Below are positions 36,961 to 46,752 of a stretch of 64,000 nucleotides of DNA, in pieces (the stretch's first letter is position 1; the number at the start of each line of letters is the position of its first letter). Below the pieces are notes generated by a model, which was not told where the DNA came from, did no database searches, and saw nothing but the letters and a program-made list of their open reading frames with translations. The position numbers were made by a program, and so were the translations under genes. The DNA is from Pelecanus crispus. Taxonomy: Eukaryota > Chordata > Aves > Pelecaniformes > Pelecanidae. Location: assembly GCF_030463565.1 (NCBI RefSeq), contig NC_134660.1, positions 813,501 through 877,500 of the forward strand. The letters are read 5' to 3'.

Positions 36961-38937
36961 CTGCAACCTCTCAGCTCAGCGTCCCGCCAGCCTGCCCGGA
37001 GGCTCGTCCTCCCCGTCACCGGTGGGGCTGGCGCATCGCCGTACCCCCACACCAGCACCCTGGGGTGCTCTGCAGCTTTGACCCCCCCGGCCACGCCGCT
37101 CCCCACACCGCAGCAGGGTGGAAATGGGGCGCCTGGCAGGAACCGCCTGTAAAATGAAGAAAGTTAATCACGGAGATAATTGAAACCAGCGGCCGTGGCT
37201 GGAGAGCGAGCGGCTTTTTCTGAGCCGAGAGGAGGAAGGAAGGGGGTGGGAAGCTGGGGCTGGATTGCAGGGGGGACGTCTTTGGGGTTTTGTGTTTGTG
37301 TTTTTCAAGCCAGGGAACAAATCCATATGGTTGCACGGGCAATTCCCAGGAACTTTTAGCCTGGGCTCAACCATAAACGTTTCAATCCTTTCACTTCGAG
37401 TGTAAAATTGAGGCTCTTTGGAAGGAAATGGGTTGGTTGGTGGCTCTTCCCTGGGGCTGTGCAGGCAGCTCTGCCCCGGGGCATCCCGGAGGCGTGTGTG
37501 TGGCTGTGATCGACACCCCCGGGGCAGCGTCTGTGGGGGCCAAATATGTTTCTCACCCAGCCCTGGACAGCAGGACCAGCCCGTGCCCCCCTGAGTGCCC
37601 TTAACCTGGGCTCCCTTTGGGGAGTGGGGCTGGGGGTGGCAGCACATCACCCTCCATCCCCAGCCACGCTCCCAGGCACGGTATGGGACCGTGGCACCCG
37701 TCGACCTCACCTCGCTTTTTATTCCTCTTCCAGCAGCCCTGGGTGCCTGGGAGCACCTTGCACGAGCAGCAAACCGGCAGGAGGAAGGTGAGGCACCGTC
37801 TGGAAGGACCCCAAGCCTAGACCCTGGCAAGGGGGTGGCAAGGGGGTGGCTCCTCTCTCAGAGGGGGCTGCGGGTGCCAGGGTTCCGTGCCTGGCTCAGA
37901 TGGGCATTGCCAGGACCCAGTGACTTTGTTCCCCTCCTCACTGATTTTCCCACAATCTCATTCCACTGATCCTGCTTAAACCCTGAAGCCCAGCTGCCCC
38001 CATTGCTCTGGGGACCCACGTCCCCCTGCACCCAGCACCTGGCCCAAGTGCACAGGTACTTTTAGGTTGCACCGGGTTTTAGCCCAAAAATGCCATTATG
38101 GTGCTTCTGGCCTCGGGTCACTGGAATGGGTGAGGGGCAGCAAGGATGCACGTGCCCTGTGTGGTCCAGGTGTGTGGGTGGGATGCTGCTTCCCTCGAGC
38201 GATTTTGGACGACCCTGGCTTGGGCTTCAGCTCAGGCTGGTGGTGGTGGTTATCCACCCGCAGATCTGCAACTGGTTTACGCCTCTGGTTTTTTGACCTT
38301 GCGGTTGTGTGTGCGTTGCCTTGGGTATTTTCCAGGGTTGAGCCGAAGCATCTCTCCAGAAAGCCTTGATTATTCCAGGCTGAAAAGCAGGTCTGAAGCA
38401 ATTAGAGATGGAACAAAACCCTTCCAGCTACTGAGCCGTGCAAGGGAAACGGGGGGAGAATTTGTGTGGGATGGATTTGAGCTTAAAGACAGGCTGGACC
38501 TGCACGAGGGAGACTTTCCTCCCCACCCAGGAGCCGAGCAAAATCCTCGCTGGCCTCACATCAGTTGTTTCTTTTCACCCTTCGAGCTTGATGAATATTA
38601 GCGAGTTCTGTCATGAGGCTGCCGTGGTGGTGACCCATCCCTGGCACAGGGGCGTGAAGTGGTGCGGAGAGCTGGAAAGGTGTGGCGGCACCAAGATTTG
38701 GCTCGGTTTTGGGGGACAGGCTGCAAAAACGGGTCCTCCCCCAGCATCTGCCCACCGAGGGGGGACAAGGATGTGCCCAGGGATGGGAAGGGAGAGCAGG
38801 CACAAGGGTCAGTGCCGGTGCACTGGAGTTGGCCACTGTTTGCTGCCTTCCCACGGCTCGCCTGGCACCCAGCCCGGCCTCCCTAGTTGGAAAACCAGAA
38901 ATCTGTATTTCTAAGTACTTAATCTGGCAGTTTTGCA

Positions 38938-39036
38938 AAGTGGAGTGCAGCCTCCGGTCTCGGCTGACGGTCGCCAGAGTTTTGCGACGCAGAACTCCGT
39001 TGACTGTCAGCTGGGGCCGGAGGCTGCACTCTGCTT
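38938..39036 (+). repeat. Near-perfect 99-nt palindrome (candidate RNA hairpin)
   Basis: Arms 38938-38986 and 38988-39036 are centred on A38987, and positions i and 77974-i pair. Of 49 position pairs, 39 are Watson-Crick, eight are G-T on the plus strand, one is A-C (38976/38998) and one is C-T (38974/39000). The longest uninterrupted stretch is 36 pairs (38938-38973 with 39001-39036), including seven wobbles. As plus-strand RNA this is a roughly 46-bp hairpin with a 3-nt loop; as minus-strand RNA the eight wobbles become A-C mismatches. It sits in unique intergenic DNA 4.5 kb beyond the candidate NGFR polyadenylation site. AATAAA lies at 39148-39153 on the plus strand. It could be a primary microRNA-like transcript, a template-switch palindrome or a transposon remnant; I recognise no known microRNA in it. 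Confidence 0.9.
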
Positions 39037-42000
39037 GCTTTGTTTGGAAGAGTCTCTAATGAAAATTTTATTCTGATTTTTTTTGTTTTGTTTCTAAAAC
39101 AAAGAGACACTTCCAGCACCCAGCAGCTGGAGATAAAAAAAAAAAAGAATAAAATATTTATTTTAAAATGAGTAATAAACTAACCTGGGAGCTTGTATCT
39201 GAGGAGGATTTATATCTGCTCTGTTTTTCAGATGGGGAAAATGAGTCACCAGCAAATGGCCAAGGGGAAATGGAATGAATTGCATGGGGGTTTTCACCTT
39301 TTGAGGGAATTAAAACCTCTTTACCACCCTTCCAGTCTGGGTCTCAGCCTGGCTTCACACCCAAGTGGTGCAATTTTCCCCGGGGAGGGCTTGCACGCTC
39401 GCCTGGGAGCAAGGGACCCTGGAAATCTCCTCTGAAGCAGCAATGTCCTGGCTGAAGCTCATCTTCCGTTTGCCTGGGAATTAAAATCTCCTTCATCTGC
39501 CCCATCCTCCCCTGGAAACAGGAGAAAGGCAATTCTTCCAGACCGCCCGGAGGCTTTTTCCTGCTCTCAGTGATTTTGTCTTCAGCCGTGTTTGGAAGGA
39601 AACCAACCGACCACTTTCTCCCAGTCTCTGTAAATCATTCCCCTGCCCCTTCCCCTTTCATACTCAAATAAAGGAAATAATTAAAGGAGCAGGAAAATGA
39701 GCTGTGGGCAAGTTTCCTACAAAATTGCTCAGCGCTACGGTGCTGTGCAGAGCTTGAAGCCCTTTGCGGGAGCAGGGTAGACTTTCAGGGAGCTGCTGCG
39801 ACACCTCCGTCGGAGGGATTTGGCCACTTCTGTGGCTCCGCTCCCTTCCCTGTGCCCCGAGATGGCTGTTTGCTGTCTCTTTGCCAGCACAAAAGCACTG
39901 CTCCATACCCGGCTGGCTTCTTTTCAGCTTCAGATGAAGCCAGCCTTTGCACAGGAGCCTGCAATGTCAGCGGAGTCACCAGCCAGCAGTAATTTGCATC
40001 TCAGAGTGATGCTTTGAGGGAAAGCAGAGCGTTTTCCCCCATTTATCCCACAGCTCGCCTGGCTGGGGGGGTTGGGTGTCACTTTGGGGTTCCCTGGGTG
40101 GCTCCATTGTACCCTCACTCTTCTGTTTGTGGGCTGGAGATGGTTTTTTCAGCATATTTTGGGCAACGTCTCACACCCCCCGCGCCGGACCCTCTGCACT
40201 GGGTCTTGCTGAGATGATTTGACAGCAGCAACAGGAATTGCATATGCCTGGGGGGAACCACTGCCTCGCCCTGGCCGCTGTATCCCCTCTCACATCGTCT
40301 CCCTTGCTAACTCCCCCCAGCCGCATCCATCTGGGGCTGTTTAACCTCTCCCTGCTCCCTCCAGAAAGGCCACATCCATTAACGTAAAGCCCCATCACCA
40401 CCTCTTGTGGTTTGCACCCAGCTGCGGCAAAGCAGAATCACCTGGGGGGAATTTGGGGAAGAAGAAGGGCAGGGCAGGGCAGGGCTTTCCTTTCCATCTC
40501 CTTTCCCTTTGCTCCTGTCCCTGCTGGTGGTGGCCGTGCTGTCCCTCCTTCCCAGGTGAGTGAGATGCAGCATCTCCTGGATGCGTTGCATTAGGGGTGG
40601 TTTCAAGCAAGGCAGCTGTAGGGGTTGGTCTTGGCTCTGCCGCTGGTCAGATGTCCTTGTCCTGCGATAATCCGTGGTAGGACACCCGTGTCCCGCTCCC
40701 TTGTGTCCCCTGCCCCTTGTGGGGACACCCTGAGGCACAGGCACTTTTCCCACCTCTGTCCTGCCTTGCCAGGCACCTGGCTGTGTTGCTTTTGCCCCTT
40801 CCTCACCCACTGGCTTGTCCCCTTGCCTTTTGGGCCAAGTTTATCCTGGGCCAGGTTTAACCTGCTCCAGGCACAGCCCTGGTTCCTGCTGGAGTTTCTG
40901 GGTGCTGCAACAGCATCCAAAATTACTCAAGGTTTGGGCCATGCACATGTTTCCCGGCGCCTGGCCGATGGAGGTGCGGTGATGGGTTAGCGCTGCACCT
41001 TGTGACGCTGCTCAGCCCCGTCTCTCCCCATCAGGGCTGCGGGGCTGGAAAAGCCTCGGGCAGGCAGCTAAGAGCAGGTTAGAAGGGGAAGGCTGCCGTG
41101 CAGCTCTCCTGGGGGCTGTCGTCGCCCACCGCCATCCCGCCAACCTTCAAGCAGCCCCTGCGCTCCCATCCCACGGCACGAGGCAGCCTCGGGGACGGGC
41201 TGTGCCCGGCGCTGGCACACGGCCATCGCCCCGGCGTTCCCGGCTTTGCCGTCGACCTGCTTCCCATTATTTGGGAATGTGGCTCTCACCAGCATATGGG
41301 AGGCAGATTTTGCCTGGGGGTGCGAAGCAGGAAGATGGGGCTGCTGATGCCGGCACCAACCCTCGTGCCCGGCTCGGGACAGGTACCATGGGGCTGTTTG
41401 CAGGTTGGGGTTGTCTCTGGGGTCTGGAAATGAAGCATCTCCAAATCCCCCCTCCCTGTGGCCGGCTGCACCCCCAAATCCAGGCTGAATTGCTGGGGGA
41501 ACCTGCAAGAACGCTTGCTTGGCTCGCTTCTGGAGGCAGACAGATGGACAGGGAAGAAATATAGGTGAGATTAGCGTTTGTCAGCTGCAGCTGGGTGCCG
41601 TGAGCTGTTGTTTCACTTGCAAAGCCCTGCTGCTCTTCCGGAAGCTCAGCTTTCTTTTCCCATCTTTGTCCCTCCGTGAAGGGAAGGTCCCGGCTCCCCG
41701 TAGGAGCCAGGAGGTGAATGAAAAGCATGTCTGCGCATCCTGGGGTTTTAATGGGTTGGGGTTTTTTTGGTTTTTCCTTTTTCTTGGTGACTGGTGAGGC
41801 TGTCCGAGACCTCGCGCTGGGGATGGCAAGTGGCTTAGCACAGCGGTGCTGGGGGTGACTGCGGCCAAAGCGGGCGTGTGGGTCTGTCCCCGTGCTCCCA
41901 CGGCTGTCCTCCTCCGCCTCCCGCCCCCCCAAACCAGCCCCCAGCCTGGGGACCCCCTCCAGAGCTCCTTCCAGCAGATGCGAGATTAAGCAGGGGGCTG

Positions 42001-43560
42001 CGCTCTCCCTCCCCAGGCAGCCATCAAGAAGGGGAAGGAAGTTTTCCAGGGCCCTTTCCCCAGCCCTGCTCACCAGCCGATGCAAACATCAGGCTCCTTT
42101 CCAAATCTTACTGTTCTCCCCCCCCCGCACCAACCATAAATCAGGTTGCTCTCCCCAAGGACCGCCTAATGCAGCTGATCCCACACATGAAGACCACCTC
42201 GCAAAGCCCCTTCCCTCCCTCCCCCCCGAGGCTTCAGCCTGGGGTGCAGGGAGAGTGGGGGGGAGAGGATGCTCGATGCCCCCGCCTGGGTCCTGCCTGC
42301 CACTCCAGGCTCCCTTCCCTTCAGCTCACGCTCGCAGCCCGGCTCCGCTCCGCTTCTCCGTTCCAGTCTCTTTCCCAGGGGAGGGTGGGGATTAAGAGGA
42401 AGCAGATTAAACCTAATGGATTGATTGCAATTATTTTCCCTTGTTTATCTGCAGTACCGTGTGGGAGCCTGAAAAAAGGAAAGGGAATGCTCTTTATGTG
42501 TGTGCAGTCCTGGTCCTCGTTATGTTTCCTGCTAGAGAGAGACCCAGGCCAGCCAAAAATAAACGCGGTGACATTTGAGCATCTTATTTCAAGCTCTTAA
42601 ACTACAATGTGTAAATACTTCTGTGTGCAAACCCACACACAGTCCTGGGCGAAACAGCTCCAACACCAGCCCCGTGAGGTCCCAGCTGCCCTCGCCCACG
42701 TCCCACGTTCACTGGGGGCACATACCCTCCTAGGAGCTGTCGGAAGCTCTTTGAGGCAAGAGCCAGCCTCTTGTTTGGGGGATGTTTTACCTGTCACTGT
42801 GCCTGGGGGGGTTCCCCCCTGCTTTGGCTGCCCGAGGGCTGTGTGAGTACTGAGCATCAGAAACGTGCCCTGCATCCCTTTGCCGACCTGGCAGCTGAGC
42901 CCTCCAAGCCCTTCCTGGGCTTGTTGCAAAAACTTTCCCCCACCTAAATAAATCTCCCCTGGGTCTGGGGGTTTTGTGTAGGATCCCGGGAGGCTGATCC
43001 TGCACCGTGGGGTGCCGAGGGCAGCATTGCTAACAGCACTGGGGTGCAGAAATAGGCGCCGTGTGCCCAAAGCAGCAAATGCTTCAAAATAAGTGGACCT
43101 GAGCCTTTGAATGCTCTTTTGCAGCAGCTGAAGTGACTCGGAGGGGCAGGAGGAGGAAGCTACCCTCTTTTTCTGTTTTTTTTCCCCAACATCGAAGGTC
43201 TCTCCCGGGGTGCGCCGGCTGTGCCGTCCCGGGGAGCGGGGCAGCAGCGTGGTGGGCAGCGCTGGGGGCATGCCTGGGACACTGCCCGGCATGCAGCCGC
43301 TTGTGTAACGCTTGTGCAAAGCTGGGCAAGTCGTGCGGAGCTCCCGACACCGCGTTCCTGGCCGAGGTCTGAGTGTCCGCCGCGCGCTCCCGAGAAATCC
43401 TCCTCCAGATAAGATCAGGCTTCACATTCCTGCCATTTATAAGGTTCAAATAAGACGGGGAAGGAAGAAGAAAAAATGCCCACCCTCGAAGGCTCTGAGG
43501 CCGTCTTTCCTATCGTGAATTCACAAAGCTCAGTTCTTGGGGGGAGGGCGGAGAAACCAA
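39037..43560. other. Intergenic block adjoining the NGFR 3' end
   Basis: Apart from the A/T-rich stretch at 39134-39180, I see only unique, moderately GC-rich DNA. A short (GCAGG)n run lies near 40473-40490. No exon is recognisable. Confidence 0.5.
39134..39180. other. A/T-rich stretch with AATAAA on both strands
   Basis: An A12 run (39135-39146) is followed by GAATAAAATATTTATTTT, which reads AATAAA on the plus strand (39148-39153) and also on the minus strand. A second plus-strand AATAAA is at 39174-39179. It lies about 110 nt past the palindrome and could end a plus-strand transcript; this is inference only. Confidence 0.35.
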
Positions 43561-43585
43561 GCGGCACGCCGATGTAGTGATGCTC

Positions 43586-43591
43586 TTTATT
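43586..43591 (-). terminator. NGFR: Candidate distal polyadenylation signal of NGFR
   Basis: AATAAA on the minus strand in the context GCCAATAAAGAGC. It is the most distal signal before the sequence loses UTR-like character. Choice among the three signals cannot be settled from sequence. Confidence 0.45.
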
Positions 43592-44131
43592 GGCATCCGA
43601 TGGATACACAAGGACAGCTACCCACCCGGCGCCACGGCGGCCCCCCACCCCCGGGCATCGCCCCCCACCTCATGCTGCTCACGCCCCACCCACCAGCCCC
43701 CCAACTCCTTCTACAACGGCTACTTCTTCACCGTAAAACTTCCTAATAAATCCGCATGGGTATTATTACACAGGGGGGAGTGGAGAACCACACGTTCTTT
43801 GTACAACAGAAACATTAGAAAAGGACACAGAAAACATACCAACGAGCACTAACTTTGGCTTGGTTTTCCCTCCTTGGTTTTTTTTTTTTTTTAATTTTTT
43901 TTTTTTTAATTTATTTCCTGCAACCAGGGATTTGAGGCATCCCCTGGCTTCTCTTTGGATGCTGAGTTTGTCTCCGTTTCCTCAGCCCTGAGGAAATCCC
44001 TTTACTATGGCAATTGAAACCTGAGACCATGGCAATATTGTCCTGAAGAAAAGCAATTTCCAGCTGGCAAGGTATGGCCAAGTTGGCTTGTCAGACTGAA
44101 CTGGGCAGTTTGTTTTGCTTTTGATGGGCAC

Positions 44132-44137
44132 TTTATT
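44132..44137 (-). terminator. NGFR: Alternative proximal polyadenylation signal of NGFR
   Basis: AATAAA on the minus strand, 2.3 kb after the stop codon, followed by GTGCCCATC. No strong U/GU-rich element follows at once. This is the first canonical signal I found in the 3' UTR. Confidence 0.35.
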
Positions 44138-46450
44138 CCAGTCACCCTTAGTCTGTATTTGAGTCGCTTCACCAAAAAAAGGGATTGATGGAAACAACCT
44201 GATGATAACCAACATTTAAATCCATCCAAAAGCATCCCTGTGGATGGCTCGGTCTGCAAGGAGCCGGCGCCCGAGCCGGGGGCTCGCAAGCCGGAGTCGC
44301 CCGCTGCAAGTGCAGCTGCAAATCTGGGGCAGTTTCCTTGGATTTTAGTGATGGGAGACGGTCAGGATTCAGACATGGGACTCGCAGCCCCGTCAAGGCC
44401 AAGTGTTTCTAACCAACGGGTTTGGCATGGGCAGCCACTGGCCAAAGTTGTTCCTCCAAAGGGATCTTTGCTCTTTCATTGCACGAGGGCAGGAGGCATC
44501 AAATACCCCATCCTGGACATGCAGATTCAGCCTGTGCTGCTTTATCACCCAAAGCACAGGCAGCAAAATTCCCAAAAGCTTTTGAAGGACCTGGGCGCTC
44601 GAATCCTATTGACGCAGGCTCCGATCCCTCAGCAAGCGCCGAGCTCTCCCTCCCGATGCCTGACAGCTCCGCTGGGAACAGCCAAATCCCTCTGCATTCC
44701 CAAGTTTCTCATGGACCTGCTGCAGCGATTTTGGGGGTATGTGAGTTTCCCTGCCTCTCCATTGAGTCTGTAAGGCCAGAAATGAGGTGGAACCGAAGGC
44801 TGGGACTGCAAAACGAAAGCTCGCCTTGCAGGCACAAAGGCTGTGAGGAAGAGCAGAGGGGCCAAGGCCGCACCATCACCCCACGTCACACGTAGAAATA
44901 CCGAGCAGTTAGTAAAATGACACAGCATTATTTACAAGTCTTGCTTATCTCCTTGAAGAGGGGAGGAAAATCACCTCCTGCCTTCAGGAAAGAGTTTCTG
45001 GCTGAATCCGGAGGCGAAGGGGGAGTCTGTAGGTGCAGATGTACCCAGCACCGGTGCTGTGCACCAGCTCGCCTTGCAGTCCTTCCTCTGCAAAAAGCCC
45101 GTGCTGCTCCAGGCAAGCAAGACGTCAAAGCCATGGCTGTGTTGGGGACGTCCCCCAGGACTGCGCCGGCTGCTTGGTGGCAGCCAGCAGCGGGGAACCG
45201 GGTGCTCGCCCACCCGGCGGCTGCTCTCCAGCATCACCCATGAGGGAGCTGGGTGCTGGGTGGGGAGCTGATATGCCAAGAAAATCCATTGATAGCTCTG
45301 GAGAGGTGGAGGCGGTGAGCGATGCCCCCTCCCCGGGCTGCGGTGGGGTCCCAGCACAGCAGCGCTGGGGCCACCCGAGGATGCCCCGGGGAGGCAGTCG
45401 GTGCACCAAGGGCGGGCTGCACCCACTGTGCACCCGGACAGAGGTGAAGGGCCCGCAGGGGTGTTTCTGAGCCCTCCTTCACAGAGCTGGAGGAGAAGGA
45501 GCCCTTACAAGCAGGGAGTCGGGAGCGCTGGTCCCAGCTGGGTCTGCGGGCGAGGTGGGACAGTGCAATCGTGGCAGGGTGGCTTTGCTCCTGCGTCGGT
45601 GCAGCCTGGGGACGATGGAGCAGGTGCCAGGGGAAGGATGAGCAGAGCCCTTTCGTCACGTCCCCACCACAGGCAGGCACTTTTTCAGCCCTTTAGACCT
45701 TCGGTGTGTCCCCTCGCAGAGCTCCAGCACCAGGGAGGCAGTGGCACCCAGAAGCCTGGTCCCTGACATTGGGGTGGTCCCGGCCGCTCCCCACTGAGAC
45801 CAAACGATGGCAGCCCTGCAGAGCGTGTGAGGGGGCTGCACCCCCCAAAATTCACAGTGTAGGTTGGGCTGCTGGAAGCCAAGTCCTTTCCCCCAGCCCA
45901 CCCCTCCGTGGCACAGCCCGGCCATAGGACCAGACCCTTCCCCAAATCCTGGTACGGCAGCTTCAGTTCTCTCTTGCGCCCATCCCAGCCCTGCTCTTCG
46001 CCTGCGGTTTGGGGAAAGCAGCTGGATTTCAGGGTGCTGGAGGGAAGCAGGAGATAGCAGCGGGGTGGGCCAAGGAGGAGGGGCAGGAGGAGGAGAACTG
46101 GAGCCCCAAGGAGGAAGGAGAAGGGGCTGGGAGGGGAGAGAGGAGAGGGTTGAGAGCATGGTGCTCATTCCTGCACCCGTCCACCCAGCCTGACGGGGCT
46201 GCAGAGGATGCTCCGGCATCCGGAGTTGAGCGGGTCTTAGCCCCGCACCCGACCGCTCACAGGCTGCTGGGGGGAGACGGTGTTAGGAGGGGGTGATACC
46301 GAAAACAGGAGCTCAGTGCATACGGGACCGTAAACTGGGGGGGCCTGGGGAGCCCCCACTTCCTTCCCACCCTCCCCTCTGGGGGTCTTGGTGCTGGGGA
46401 GGGGAGAGGCGAGGGGGCGAAGGGGGAAGGGGACCCCACGAGGCCACCCT

Positions 46451-46752
46451 TCAGACCGGAGAGGTGGCGGTGGACTCGCTGTACAAGCTCTCGGCGATGT
46501 CCCCACGCTGGATCTTGCGCAGGGCGGCGAGCAGGGCGGCGAGGGTGGCCGTCTCCTTGGAGGACCAGTCGGCCAGGAGAGCCCGGGCGGGCGATTCCTC
46601 CCGGGTGAAGGAGTCTATGAGGTCCTCTTTGTAGCCCAGCTCCCCGGCCAGCTGCCTCCACGTCTCCTCCGTGGAGCTGCCCAGCAGCTTCTCCACCTCC
46701 TCCTGCTTGCTGGGCGGCAGGTTGGCGTAGAGGTTCCCGTCTCCCTTGGGCG
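46451..46752 (-). CDS. NGFR: NGFR exon 6 (death domain and C-terminus)
   Basis: Encodes residues 317-416, from the split alanine codon (G|CG) through PKGDGNLYANLPPSK, the death domain (EEVEKLL, TWRQLAGELGY, RALLADW, LLAALRKIQR) and the conserved tail SESTATSPV-stop. The acceptor is CTTCCCAG. The death-domain cysteine that I recall in mammals (HEACP) is serine here (REESP, S370). Confidence 0.97.

Larger units (their letters stand above)
29417..38937. other. Intergenic block between NXPH3 and NGFR, part 3
   Basis: No exon or transposon recognised. Visible structure: an AT-rich island at about 31490-31830 containing (AAT)4, a short perfect hairpin at 32947-32973, a (TGGGAA)n microsatellite at 35542-35568 and a C/T-rich tract at about 36770-36960. 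The rest is GC-rich unique sequence. Confidence 0.5.
43566..46450 (-). other. NGFR: Probable NGFR 3' UTR
   Basis: Runs from the NGFR stop to about 20 nt past a minus-strand CCAATAAAGAGC at 43591-43586, giving about 2.9 kb. Two earlier minus-strand AATAAA signals (44137-44132 and 43915-43910) could give shorter forms of about 2.3 and 2.5 kb. A T-rich block at 43878-43907 becomes A-rich in the transcript. No coding sequence is recognised. Confidence 0.5.
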
